Of a stretch of DNA of 64,000 nucleotides, positions 17,053-25,558 are shown one piece after another. The stretch lies in NCBI RefSeq assembly GCF_001695855.1, contig NZ_MBSS01000023.1, forward strand, positions 1 through 64,000. Reading direction: 5' to 3'. This stretch comes from Ensifer sp. LC163. GTDB taxonomy: Bacteria > Pseudomonadota > Alphaproteobacteria > Rhizobiales > Rhizobiaceae. Each line of letters begins with the position of its first letter. Within the stretch, counting starts at the first letter, position 1. A program made the translations under genes and the position numbers. The notes under the pieces were generated by a model, which was given only the letters and a program-made list of their open reading frames with translations, was not told where the DNA came from and ran no database searches.

Positions 17053-19749
17053 TTAACCGCGGAGCGCGGCTATGTATTTCTCGAGCACCTTGATAGCCTC
17101 AGTTCGGCCGACGCCGCTTAATGCCGCCAGGTCTATTTCGAGCTGGAATCCCTGCTGAACGTGACGAACCATTTCCCCCGGCCTTGAGTGGTCGTCTCGA
17201 ACGCCGAGCACACGATACGACTGAATCAGCTGCGAAAATCCCTTAATGGTCTGCGGGGGCAGTTCTTCAACCGCAATCTCATCCTTGACGAGCGCGTAGG
17301 TCTCCTGCGCCAGAAGAATGCCCCCGAGCTCGGCATGGGCCTGAAGGCGCGAGGCAAGATTCACTTCGCCGCCAATGATTGTGTAGTCCATTCGGTCCTC
17401 GCTGCCGAAATTACCAACTGTACAGTAGCCGGTGTTGATGCCGATGCGGAGATGAAACGGTAGCTTGTAACCGGCGTCCGCCCAATCCGCTTGCAGCTCA
17501 TGCATCCGCCTCTGCATCGCGATTGCCATCCTGACACAGGCGAGCGCATCCTGCTTGGTACCCTTCGACTCCGGGTCGCCGAAAAAAGCCAGAACGGCGT
17601 CTCCAATGTATTTGTCGATTGTTGCGCCGTGCTCCAGCGCGATCTTGGCCATCTCCGTGAGGTAATGATTGAGCAACTCAGTCAATTCCTCGGATTCGAG
17701 TTTGTCCGTCGTGGCCGTGAAGTCAGCAATGTCTGAGAAAAATATTGTGAGCTTCTTTCTTTTCGAAGAAATCTCAACACTCTGCTTACCGGAGAAGATC
17801 GAGGCATAGACCTGTGGGGAAAGGTACTTCGACAGCTTGCTCGACAGGGATTCGAGCGTGCGATTCTGCTCGCCCACGCGCTTGCTCGCGTCTTCGGCTT
17901 GACGCTTGGCGGCGTCCGTGGCCGTGTGCAGCCGCGCGTTTTCCAAAGCTATTGAGGCGAGTTGGCCAAAGCGCCTCAATAGCTCGACCTCTTCTTCGCC
18001 GAATTCGAGCGCGGAGGCATCATCATACGCAATGCCGAGAACGCCCACGACGGTTTCGCCGGATTTGAGCGGCACGCCCATGATAGTCCGGATGGTGACA
18101 TCCAACTGGGCCGCGGCGGCAGCCCGCCCCGGCCAATTTGGATAATCATTGATCACGATCGCTTCGCCTGTCTGCCAGACGGTGCCGGCTACGCCCTCGT
18201 TCTTGCTGAGCTTCTGGCCTATGTGCGTAGTGTATACGCCAACTCCGACCATCCGCTCGAGAAACTCGCCGGCCTCGTCCACGAGATAGACATAGCCATG
18301 CTGGGTGCCGAGCAATTGCGCGGCCCGAGCCGTGAGATCCGACAGGAGCTCGGCGAGATCGAGCCGGGCGATCAGGCCGAGCGAGGTATCGTGCAGTGCA
18401 CCGAGATACTCGCTTTGTCGGCGGAATCGCCTTGCCAGGTTCTCTTGCTCGTTGCGACGGTTTTCTAAGTCGCCTAGATTCGCCGCCAATTGGCCGGTCA
18501 TACTGTTGAAGGTCACAGCCAGTTTGCCAATCTCGTCTTCGGACTCGATTCGGGCGCGAGCTGCTAGATCACCTCTGCGCACCCGATCCGCGACATTGGT
18601 AAGTCGCTGGACGGGACCGGCAATGTGCTCTCGAAATATCATTCCGAGGAGCAAGCCCAGCAAAACAGCCGCGGCCCCTACGGCAACTATTATACGTTGT
18701 GCGTCTACGAGCTGATCCCTGCTGCTACCAAGATCGACCTGTAAACGTCGCTGCTCCTGGGTGGCAATATTGTCCAAAAGCTCAAGCATTTGCTCGGCCA
18801 ACGGCACTGCTTGCGTGCGAAAAAGATAAAGATCCTCACGCGCGTGTTCGCCTTCCACCGCATCGAACATTCTGGACGGCAGCTCCAGGAAAGCCGCACG
18901 GTGTTTGGAGATCTTTTCGACCAAAGCGATCTGGTTGGGCGGCAGAATATTGCTGTTGGCGAGATGAGACCAGGCTGCTTCGTTGATGGTCAGGTTCGTC
19001 TCGTATTCGTATCTGAAACTTTTCCTTCCTGTTGTCACATAGCCGCGCAGTCCTGCAACCATTGCGTAAAACGAGCTCTGAAACGACGCGAGATTAACGA
19101 GAAGCGCGGTGTTGGCGGGCGTGGCCTCATGATTCTGCTGGGCCAGCATCATTGCCTTTGCCGATGCCACGATCGTTCCGATGAGCGGGTTCGCGTCACT
19201 GATGAGGATTTTGAGCGCGGGTTCCCTACGCAACTGATCATTGCGCAATTCGAAGAGTTGATCCGGCAGCGACTGCCACTTTGCCAGCTTTTCGCCGAAT
19301 TCCTGCATGCCCTGCTCGACATCGCCGGCACCAGTGCTCGCCTGCGGCTCGCCTTTCGCGCGCAAGAGCGCCTCGAGCGCACGCATATCGGCCAGGAATG
19401 CACCTTCCGCCAGCCGATAGCCATCTCGATAGGATTCGTCGCCCAAAGCCAAGTAGCCTCTGACTTCGCCCAGCATACGTAAGAGATTTGCTTGCGCGCG
19501 CGCGGACGCAACTGCGCTCGGCGCGCTGAGATTTGTGGTTCTGTTGATATTGCGGACGGCTTCTATGCTGCCGAGATAGTTCAATCCAACGACCAGCAGC
19601 AAAATGGCAACCAGAATGCCAAAACCGAGCGTCAGCTTGCCACCGATGTTGAGTCTTCGCAAAATCGACGCTGCAGCTTGCGTGAGGATCCGCCAGGGAA
19701 CGAGGTATGCGGGGCGGCTTTTCGCGAAACCCGGCTCTTCGGATGCCAT
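17053..19749 (-). CDS. Membrane adenylate/guanylate cyclase with HAMP and GAF domains
   Basis: An 898-residue receptor-type cyclase. Residues 39-60 form TM1, then an extracytoplasmic helical sensor to about 350, TM2 at 353-372, HAMP at 373-427, GAF at 455-605 and a class III cyclase domain at about 665-850. In the catalytic domain FSDIADF (671-677) and GDAVLAFFG (716-724) supply the two metal-binding aspartates, and VNLASRL supplies the transition-state Asn797 and Arg801. The substrate-specifying position is a threonine (DYTIIG), as in class IIIb adenylate cyclases. The start at 19749 follows a G-rich stretch and lies 22 bases after the stop of a peptide-type binding protein, so the two are probably one operon. 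Confidence 0.9.
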   Translation of the reverse strand: MASEEPGFAKSRPAYLVPWRILTQAAASILRRLNIGGKLTLGFGILVAILLLVVGLNYLGSIEAVRNINRTTNLSAPSAVASARAQANLLRMLGEVRGYLALGDESYRDGYRLAEGAFLADMRALEALLRAKGEPQASTGAGDVEQGMQEFGEKLAKWQSLPDQLFELRNDQLRREPALKILISDANPLIGTIVASAKAMMLAQQNHEATPANTALLVNLASFQSSFYAMVAGLRGYVTTGRKSFRYEYETNLTINEAAWSHLANSNILPPNQIALVEKISKHRAAFLELPSRMFDAVEGEHAREDLYLFRTQAVPLAEQMLELLDNIATQEQRRLQVDLGSSRDQLVDAQRIIVAVGAAAVLLGLLLGMIFREHIAGPVQRLTNVADRVRRGDLAARARIESEDEIGKLAVTFNSMTGQLAANLGDLENRRNEQENLARRFRRQSEYLGALHDTSLGLIARLDLAELLSDLTARAAQLLGTQHGYVYLVDEAGEFLERMVGVGVYTTHIGQKLSKNEGVAGTVWQTGEAIVINDYPNWPGRAAAAAQLDVTIRTIMGVPLKSGETVVGVLGIAYDDASALEFGEEEVELLRRFGQLASIALENARLHTATDAAKRQAEDASKRVGEQNRTLESLSSKLSKYLSPQVYASIFSGKQSVEISSKRKKLTIFFSDIADFTATTDKLESEELTELLNHYLTEMAKIALEHGATIDKYIGDAVLAFFGDPESKGTKQDALACVRMAIAMQRRMHELQADWADAGYKLPFHLRIGINTGYCTVGNFGSEDRMDYTIIGGEVNLASRLQAHAELGGILLAQETYALVKDEIAVEELPPQTIKGFSQLIQSYRVLGVRDDHSRPGEMVRHVQQGFQLEIDLAALSGVGRTEAIKVLEKYIAALRG

Positions 19750-19771
19750 GCCGCCATCCCCCCTCAGCAAT

Positions 19772-21568
19772 TTACTTCTTGCGGTGCCACGTCGCGATGT
19801 TCCAGGTCTCGGAGTCCCAAGGGGTGGGATCATAGCCGGCGATGTCGTTGCGGAGGCCCGAAACGTAGGACCACTCGACGAGCGGAATGACAGCGGCGAC
19901 GCTGATCAGAAGATCGTTCATGGCCACGAAAAGTCTGCGCCGTTTCTCCGGGTCCATCTCGGTTGCCGAGGCTTGGAATAGCGCGTCGTAATCAGCATTG
20001 CAGTATCGGGCCCAATTCGATCCCGACCAATTGTTGACCTTCTGGGCGGCCTCGGCGCAGGTCCACCCAATCATATAGCTACCGGGATCGGGACCCTTGT
20101 TTCCGTAAGCAAATTCCTCCAGGTCCGAATAAAAGTGCCGCCTTGAGTTTGTGCTATCTGGAGTTGATCCCAGAAATATACTGGAATCGATCAACTTCTT
20201 TTCTACCTTGACGCCGATCGAGGCGAAGTCTGCCTTGATGATGTCCTGCGTTGCCTCCCGCACCGAGTTGAACGAGGTCTGAAAAACCAAGCTAAGCGGA
20301 ACACCGTTCTTGTCCCGAACGGAGTCGCCGTCGCTGTCGCGCCAGCCAGCCTCATCGAGCAGCGCGCGCGCCTTGTCGCGATTGAATTCCCATCTTGTAT
20401 TTTGCGAAACAAAGGGTGCCGGTGCAACCAGGAGGTTGGCCGTGGCACGGCCGCTCCTGCCGTAAAGCTCGGCGATCTTCTCGCGGTCGACCGCGACGGC
20501 GAGCGCCTGTCGAACGCGCTTGTCGGTCAAGATCGGATGGGGAAACTGGGTGCTTGAGCGTTCACCGTCGGCTGTTTCGCGTCCGGGATCGCTGAAGTTG
20601 AGCATGACGCGTTCGACATAGGAGCCCCAGTACAGGGCGACCTTGCCTGTTCCCTTGGTTTCGAGCCTGCGGAGCTCAGCCTCGCCCACCTGGAGGTTCC
20701 AGGCATAGTCGACGACCCCTTCGCTCAACACCGCGTTTGCCGCCGTGTTGGCGTCACCGCCGCCTTGGAGGGTGACCTCCTTGAACTTCAAGCTAGCGCG
20801 ATCGCGATATTCAGGATTTGGCTCGAAAATGATCTTGACCGTGTTGACGACATCTTCGCCAATAAGTAGCACATCTTCAGTTCGGAATTCCCTAAGGCGG
20901 TATGCGCCCGTCCCGATCGGTGCCAAATTGGCCGCAGCATTTACGGCGTCCTTATTGTTGTAGGCGGCGAATACGTGTTCCGGAATAATCATGCCTTGGA
21001 CGCCAACGAAGGGCAGCGACCAGGCGGGATTGACGGTCCTGAAGGTGACCTTCACGGTCAGGTCGTCGAGCGCCACGACCTTCTCGACAGATCTATACGA
21101 CCCGGTGCTCGACGAACCTACGTCCTCGTTGGTGATGTAGGCGTACGTGAACAGAACGTCTTTAGCCGTGAAGGGAACGCCGTCGGACCACTTCACGTTC
21201 GGCCGCAGCTTCCACGTCACCGATCGTCCGTCGGCAGCGACCTGGCCATTCTCCAGGGACGGAATCTCGGCCGCCAAAAATGGCACCAAGTTACCCTCGC
21301 TGTCAAAACTCGCCAGCGGCTCATAGACTATGCGGCTGGCAGTCTGATCCTTGATGCCGGGCGCCAGATGGGGGTTGAGGGTGCTCGGCGCTTGCCACAA
21401 CAACAATCTCAGCGTATCGCGGTCCAACTCGGCCGACTGGGCAGGTTGCGAAAAATTGACAAGCAGTGTCACGACTACCGCCGAGAAGACCGTACTTATC
21501 GAACTCAACTTATCCTGCAACGCCAACCGCCATCGCGCAGCTTCTCGCAACGGTTGGACCAACATCAT
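19772..21568 (-). CDS. Peptide/oligopeptide-type ABC solute-binding protein (orphan, family 5)
   Basis: The 598-residue protein is a family 5 (DppA/OppA-like) solute-binding protein. It has a long n-region, a hydrophobic signal (STVFSAVVVTLLVNFSQPAQSAEL), then the family hallmarks NPHLAPGIKDQTASRIVYEPLASFD, SDGVPFTAKDVLFTYAYI, APIGTGAYRLREF and VRQALAVAVDREKI. No permease or ATPase gene lies next to it; the downstream neighbour, 22 bases on, is a receptor-type cyclase. That arrangement suggests ligand sensing rather than, or besides, transport. GGGGACAG precedes the tandem ATG codons at 21568 and 21565. Confidence 0.88.
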   Translation of the reverse strand: MMLVQPLREAARWRLALQDKLSSISTVFSAVVVTLLVNFSQPAQSAELDRDTLRLLLWQAPSTLNPHLAPGIKDQTASRIVYEPLASFDSEGNLVPFLAAEIPSLENGQVAADGRSVTWKLRPNVKWSDGVPFTAKDVLFTYAYITNEDVGSSSTGSYRSVEKVVALDDLTVKVTFRTVNPAWSLPFVGVQGMIIPEHVFAAYNNKDAVNAAANLAPIGTGAYRLREFRTEDVLLIGEDVVNTVKIIFEPNPEYRDRASLKFKEVTLQGGGDANTAANAVLSEGVVDYAWNLQVGEAELRRLETKGTGKVALYWGSYVERVMLNFSDPGRETADGERSSTQFPHPILTDKRVRQALAVAVDREKIAELYGRSGRATANLLVAPAPFVSQNTRWEFNRDKARALLDEAGWRDSDGDSVRDKNGVPLSLVFQTSFNSVREATQDIIKADFASIGVKVEKKLIDSSIFLGSTPDSTNSRRHFYSDLEEFAYGNKGPDPGSYMIGWTCAEAAQKVNNWSGSNWARYCNADYDALFQASATEMDPEKRRRLFVAMNDLLISVAAVIPLVEWSYVSGLRNDIAGYDPTPWDSETWNIATWHRKK

Positions 21569-22024
21569 TATACTGTCCCCACGAGTTCTCTCCTCTAGAA
21601 TATCCAAACTGAGTGGTAGATCAATTCCGGCGCTCTCTAAAGCAACTTGTATCCGCCCATGACCCTCGCAAATTGAACTCAATGCGAACTCTTAGCAACA
21701 TCTATTGAGGCTCAACCCATTGCCTAATTCGAAAGAAGTACGGCGTCAGATGGAACTTACGGCGTGCTCCAGGATATGAGCAGTGTCGATCGGATCCGTT
21801 GGTCAGCGCCGAATAGGCGACCGCTGCTCCCGGAGATGTCGCGCTATTTATACAGTGTTCGGGGAAGTCGAAGGATACAAGCCTTGTGGGCCGCGCGAAT
21901 TCGTTCTCGTCGGCTTCCGATATAACATCTGTCGCGTACCAGCGGTGCGTCGTCAGAGTTACAAGCCGATCGCGGCTGAGCCCTAACCACGGAATGCCTG
22001 GAAACAATCGAGCCATCCGGTAGT
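21569..22024. other. Divergent intergenic region before the L,D-transpeptidase frame
   Basis: About 450 bases, locally AT-richer than the surroundings. It should contain the promoter of the binding-protein/cyclase pair. I see no supported gene. Just before 22025 the transpeptidase frame stays open back to a stop at 21977 without a start codon or signal-peptide-like sequence. Confidence 0.4.
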
Positions 22025-22678
22025 ATGCCGCCTGTGGGCGTTGATCGCATGCCGACCGGTTCAATTCCACCGGTCAGCATCGACAGCAACATCACCGCCA
22101 ACAGCACGATGTATGCCTCGCTGATCGACAATGGCTTCGTAATTCCTGCAATCCCATTCCAGAAGGTCAAGCCGGAATTCCGACGTCAGATTGTTATGGA
22201 TCCGACCGGCGAGGCGCCGGGCACGATCGTGGTGCGGCTCAACGAGCGGCATCTTTATTGGGTGCAGGAAGGTGGCGAAGCGATCCGTTACGGTGTCGGC
22301 ATCGGCAAAGCCGGCTTCGAATGGAACGGCCGCGCGGAGATCCAGTACACAAAAGAGTGGCCGACCTGGACGCCGCCGAAAGAGATGATCGCGCGCAAGC
22401 CGGAACTGGTGAAATGGACGGGTGGTCAGCCGGGCGGGCTCGACAACCCGCTCGGCGCCCGCGCGCACTACATCTACAAGGACGGCCGCGACACTGGCTA
22501 TCGCGTGCACGGCTCACCCGAATGGTGGACCATCGGCACTCAGGCATCTTCCGGTTGCGTGCGCATGATCAACCAGGACGTCATCGACCTCTACAACCGG
22601 GTCAAGGCGGCGCCGACCAAAGTCCCGATTGTGGTAATCGTGATTGGCGCTTCGCCCGAGTGCAACCACGATAGGTAA
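22025..22678 (+). CDS. L,D-transpeptidase (YkuD), probably N-terminally truncated
   Basis: The 217-residue frame contains a full YkuD catalytic domain: GTIVVRLNERHLYWVQEGG, GIGKAGFEWNGRAEIQ, WPTWTPPKEMIARKPEL and the active-site region HGSPEWWTIGTQASSGCVRM, with the catalytic His and the Ser-x-Gly-Cys-x-Arg motif. These enzymes cross-link peptidoglycan or attach proteins to it in the periplasm. Homologues of this Erfk/YbiS type carry a signal peptide or lipobox, but none is visible here. The frame upstream of the ATG reads LETIEPSGS back to a stop at 21977. The gene may have lost its 5' end, or may be a non-exported remnant. Confidence 0.75.
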   Translation: MPPVGVDRMPTGSIPPVSIDSNITANSTMYASLIDNGFVIPAIPFQKVKPEFRRQIVMDPTGEAPGTIVVRLNERHLYWVQEGGEAIRYGVGIGKAGFEWNGRAEIQYTKEWPTWTPPKEMIARKPELVKWTGGQPGGLDNPLGARAHYIYKDGRDTGYRVHGSPEWWTIGTQASSGCVRMINQDVIDLYNRVKAAPTKVPIVVIVIGASPECNHDR

Positions 22679-22918
22679 GTCCGGCTTCTTGCTTTTTCTA
22701 TCTGCGCCGGAGGCAGGCAGGACGCCCTCAAACAACATCGCCAAGTGACCGGGGCCCGAGTTGTCAACGGAAAACATGCCAAGGTGAAGGTCGTCATCGG
22801 CGAGCACGCACGGCCCGGCATCGAGACAGACGAGCCAACTCGCGGCGCTCAAGTACGAACGACGCGAATGAGAGATCGCGTCAATGTCGAGGTCGCGCAG
22901 TTTGTCGAGCTTGATCAT
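22514..22918 (-). CDS. Hypothetical small protein overlapping the transpeptidase 3' end
   Basis: A 134-codon frame on the minus strand. Its N-terminal part (MIKLDKLRDLDIDAISHSRR, then a short region with two cysteines) is preceded by GGAG at good spacing (GGAGTAACC then ATG), which makes translation plausible. Beyond about residue 80 it is antisense to the transpeptidase gene and has shadow-type composition. The real coding part may be only the first 50-80 residues, with the rest read-through of a lost stop. I do not recognise it. Confidence 0.25.
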   Translation of the reverse strand: MIKLDKLRDLDIDAISHSRRSYLSAASWLVCLDAGPCVLADDDLHLGMFSVDNSGPGHLAMLFEGVLPASGADRKSKKPDLPIVVALGRSANHDYHNRDFGRRRLDPVVEVDDVLVDHAHATGRCLSADGPPFG

Positions 22919-23081
22919 GGTTACTCCGCCCTATTCGGTCTCCATCTGGTCCTCTCTTTCTAAGAGGGATCCCGTAAGCGGATCCAAGCTCAAGGGGCCA
23001 ACTTTACCATCACCGGATCTCTCCGGAATGCGGCAAGATGAGTTGAGGCACGCCGCCCCCATCCTCTCGCGTTATGATAGA
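22679..23081. other. Intergenic region between the transpeptidase and gntR
   Basis: About 400 bases; the only candidate gene is the doubtful minus-strand frame ending inside the transpeptidase gene. Near 22962-22985 a short AAGAGGGATCCCGTAAGCGG stretch carries a GGATCC dyad of no clear meaning. Nothing else stands out. Confidence 0.35.
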
Positions 23082-23777
23082 CTAGATGTCGGTATTCAAC
23101 TCCGATACCACATTGCAACCGAGCAGCGCGACCAGCCCGCCGCGTATGTGGTCGATATGCTCGTACATGAGGCGAGCGCCCTCTTCGAAAGCGCCCTGCT
23201 CGCATAAACGAAGAAGTTCCGCATGTTCTCTCACCGCCTTTTCCCGGTCGCCGTGAATAGTCGAGAGCTGGATCCGGGTGTGGCGGTCGCACTCCGCGAG
23301 CAAGGTCTGCACTGTCAGGACAATGCGGGGGCTACGCGCATGACGGTAAAGGCACAGGTGGAATTCGGTATTCAGTTCGTTCCAGGCATCCATATCGAGC
23401 TTGTCGATCGAATTGGCGTAGCGCGTCTGTATCTGGTGCAGCGCGTTTAAATCGTCTCTCGTCAGCAGCGGAGCGGACCGCTTGAAAAGGAACGGTTCGA
23501 GAAGGAGCCGCATGTTGAACAACTCTTCGATTTCATCCGCAGTGAGCTGGACAACGATCGCCCCCCGGTGAGGGAGGATCTTCAAGAGCCCCTCGCTTTC
23601 AAGCTGAACCAAGGCCTCACGGATCGGGATACGGCTCATGCCGAGGTCTTCGGCCAGCCCATCCTGTCGCAGCTGAGAGCCGGGAGGATAGTCGCCCGAT
23701 ACGATGCGATTGCGGATTTCCTCGGCCGCGGCAGACGCCATCGTCTTATGCTTGAGGCCTTTTGCGACTGCGGTCAT
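23082..23777 (-). CDS. GntR family regulator, FCD (FadR) subfamily
   Basis: The 231-residue protein has a GntR winged helix at about residues 12-78 (AAAEEIRNRIVSGDYPPGSQLRQDGLAEDLGMSRIPIREALVQLESEGLL) and an FCD all-helical ligand domain at 90-215. The FCD metal-binding histidines are suggested by FHLCLYRHA, EHAELLRL and MYEHIDHI. FCD regulators usually bind small carboxylates or sugar acids. It is divergent from an enolase-superfamily dehydratase, which is probably its target; the gap contains repeated ATACAAT half-sites. Confidence 0.88.
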   Translation of the reverse strand: MTAVAKGLKHKTMASAAAEEIRNRIVSGDYPPGSQLRQDGLAEDLGMSRIPIREALVQLESEGLLKILPHRGAIVVQLTADEIEELFNMRLLLEPFLFKRSAPLLTRDDLNALHQIQTRYANSIDKLDMDAWNELNTEFHLCLYRHARSPRIVLTVQTLLAECDRHTRIQLSTIHGDREKAVREHAELLRLCEQGAFEEGARLMYEHIDHIRGGLVALLGCNVVSELNTDI

Positions 23778-23822
23778 GGCACCGATCCAGATAAACTTTG
23801 CTCCTGCGTAACCGGGTTCAGG

Positions 23823-23931
23823 ATTTTATACAATGATTGTCCCGATCCCTCACCCATCCCGATTTCGTCATCTCCTATAACGACTGCCGGCTTGAAGGCA
23901 CGTCATTTATATTTTATACAATATACAAAAT
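23823..23931. promoter_or_regulatory. GntR-type operator sites in the divergent promoter
   Basis: Two related AT-rich sites. At 23823-23839 ATTTTATACAAT is followed by GATTGT, giving the dyad ACAATGATTGT. At 23911-23931 a 21-base near-palindrome (arms ATTTT..AAAAT, core TATACAATATAC) matches its own complement at 16 of 21 positions and ends just before the AAGGAG of the dehydratase gene. FCD-type GntR proteins typically bind TTGTATACAA-like dyads, so this is the likely site of regulation. Confidence 0.55.
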
Positions 23932-23944
23932 TAAGGAGAACCCA

Positions 23945-25054
23945 ATGAGAATTCTTGGCATCGACGTATACAAATACCAAGTCGGATACGCCCATGGCAC
24001 GTATGTGATGTCGGGGGACCGCGTTGCCAGTGCCGAGGATGGCACGGTCGTGCGCATCCGGACCGATGAAGGGCTTGTCGGCTGGGGCGAGATCACGACA
24101 CTCGGCAAGGTCTACCTTCCGACCTTCCCGGAGGGCATTCGCACCGCCTTAAAAGACCTCGGGGAGGCACTGATCGGCGCGGACCCGACCAATATCGGCA
24201 AGATCGCGCGCATCATGAACGGCACGCTGATGGGACAGGAATTCGCGAAGAGCCCCCTCGACATCGCTTGCTGGGATATCTTCGGCAAATCGCTGAACCG
24301 GCCGATTTCCGCGCTGATTGGCGGCACTCTGAACGAGCGCTTCCCGATCTACGAGGCGGTACCGCTTGATCGCCCGGAAGCCATGGCGGAGTTCATTCAG
24401 GAACGCCGGCGAGCCGGGATCAATCGCTTCCAGCTGAAGGTCGGCAACAATCCATTCGACGACATCGCCCGCACGCGAGCCAGCGTGGAAGCGGGCGATA
24501 CTGAGACGGTGATCGTCGCCGATTCAAACGGTGGGTGGTCGCTTGCGTCTGCCAAGCTGGCGCTCCAAGGGCTGGGCGGTCTTCCCGTCTATGTCGAGCA
24601 ACCATGCCGCAGCACGGCCGACTGCATTCTTGCCCACCGCGGATCGTCGATCCCGCTGGTGCTCGACGAGTCCATCGTCAACCACGACGAGATCTACCGG
24701 GCCAAGTACGAGGCCAATGCGGTATCCATCAATCTTAAGTTCGGAAAGCTCGGCGGCCTGACGAATGTGGTGAAGGCGCGTGACCTCCTCCAGGAACTGA
24801 ACATGGCAGTATCAATCGAGGACATGTGGGGCGGCGACATCATCACGGCCGCGACGTCGCACGTCGCTGCCACCACTCGCCCCGAGTCCCTGCTCATGAC
24901 GCCATTTTTCAACGACTGGACGGACGGCCATCTGGCGAACCACACACCTCGCTCCTCCACAGGCTTCGGGTCCGCGCCGACGGCGCCCGGCCTCGGCATT
25001 GTGGTCGACGTGTCGCGGTTGGGCGAGCCCATATTTACTGTTGGCGCAAAATAG
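23945..25054 (+). CDS. Enolase-superfamily (mandelate racemase/muconate lactonizing) enzyme, cis-3-hydroxyproline dehydratase-like
   Basis: The 369-residue protein has the enolase-superfamily capping domain and TIM barrel. Catalytic-type residues are in RFQLKVGNN (Lys), VADSNGGW, YVEQPC and VLDES (the three metal acids), and INLKFGKLGG (second Lys), with IEDMWGGDI at the end of the barrel. The YVMSGDR start region and this double-lysine pattern resemble the cis-3-hydroxy-L-proline dehydratase branch, but the superfamily is promiscuous and the substrate is inferred. The start follows AAGGAG. The divergent GntR regulator suggests substrate-induced expression. Confidence 0.82.
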   Translation: MRILGIDVYKYQVGYAHGTYVMSGDRVASAEDGTVVRIRTDEGLVGWGEITTLGKVYLPTFPEGIRTALKDLGEALIGADPTNIGKIARIMNGTLMGQEFAKSPLDIACWDIFGKSLNRPISALIGGTLNERFPIYEAVPLDRPEAMAEFIQERRRAGINRFQLKVGNNPFDDIARTRASVEAGDTETVIVADSNGGWSLASAKLALQGLGGLPVYVEQPCRSTADCILAHRGSSIPLVLDESIVNHDEIYRAKYEANAVSINLKFGKLGGLTNVVKARDLLQELNMAVSIEDMWGGDIITAATSHVAATTRPESLLMTPFFNDWTDGHLANHTPRSSTGFGSAPTAPGLGIVVDVSRLGEPIFTVGAK

Positions 25055-25080
25055 GCCAAGCCGATTTTTGCGTGAGCGAC

Positions 25081-25108
25081 GCGGAAGCCGTCGACTTGAC
25101 GGCTCCGC
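25081..25108 (+). terminator. Candidate terminator hairpin after the dehydratase gene
   Basis: AGCCGTC and GACGGCT pair around GACTT, extended by GCGG/CCGC with one bulged A. It starts about 26 bases after the stop. No T-run follows, so it may be a stabilising rather than terminating hairpin. Confidence 0.4.
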
Positions 25109-25302
25109 AAACGTCGAGAATGGAAATCCTTAGGGCCTCAAGCGCAAGTCGAAACGCACTTGCGCCATCCGGGCAACAGCCGGAGAGCTCGCAGCCGGGC
25201 ACCGTGGCGGCCGGCGCTCTGCTTATGCTGCCGATGATGGCTTGTCGCATATTGGTCAGCCCGCCATGCTTAACCCGCTGGCGGAATTTGGCAATTGGGT
25301 CG

Positions 25303-25326
25303 CGTTCCCGACGATACATTATGCGA
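25303..25326 (+). repeat. Dispersed intergenic repeat, copy 2
   Basis: Begins CGTTCCCGACG and ends CATTATGCGA, 22 of 24 positions identical with 16786-16809. TCCTAGCAA recurs at 25351-25359, 24 bases further on than in copy 1. Confidence 0.5.
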
Positions 25327-25558
25327 CCTTTTTGGCCCAGAACGTGAACATCCTAGCAATAGCCGTGGACGGCGCTCGTGAAGAACGGCTCCCTTCCATT
25401 ACTGTTGACTTGGGCTCCGGACGCGATCTAGGAGCCCGAAGTGGACCATCAGTTCGTTACGCGGGGGCGACAGGTTTGCGCTTCGCTCCGGCCAGAAAGG
25501 CCGGTGGAGTCACTTCCCAAGAGCATACGTTCCCTCGAGGCGAGTTTCCCGACCCGCG

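Larger units (their letters stand above)
25055..25558. other. Convergent intergenic region with hairpin and dispersed repeat copy 2
   Basis: About 500 bases with no supported gene. It holds a hairpin just after the dehydratase gene and the second copy of the 24-base repeat. Short frames here have no recognisable domain. Confidence 0.4.
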
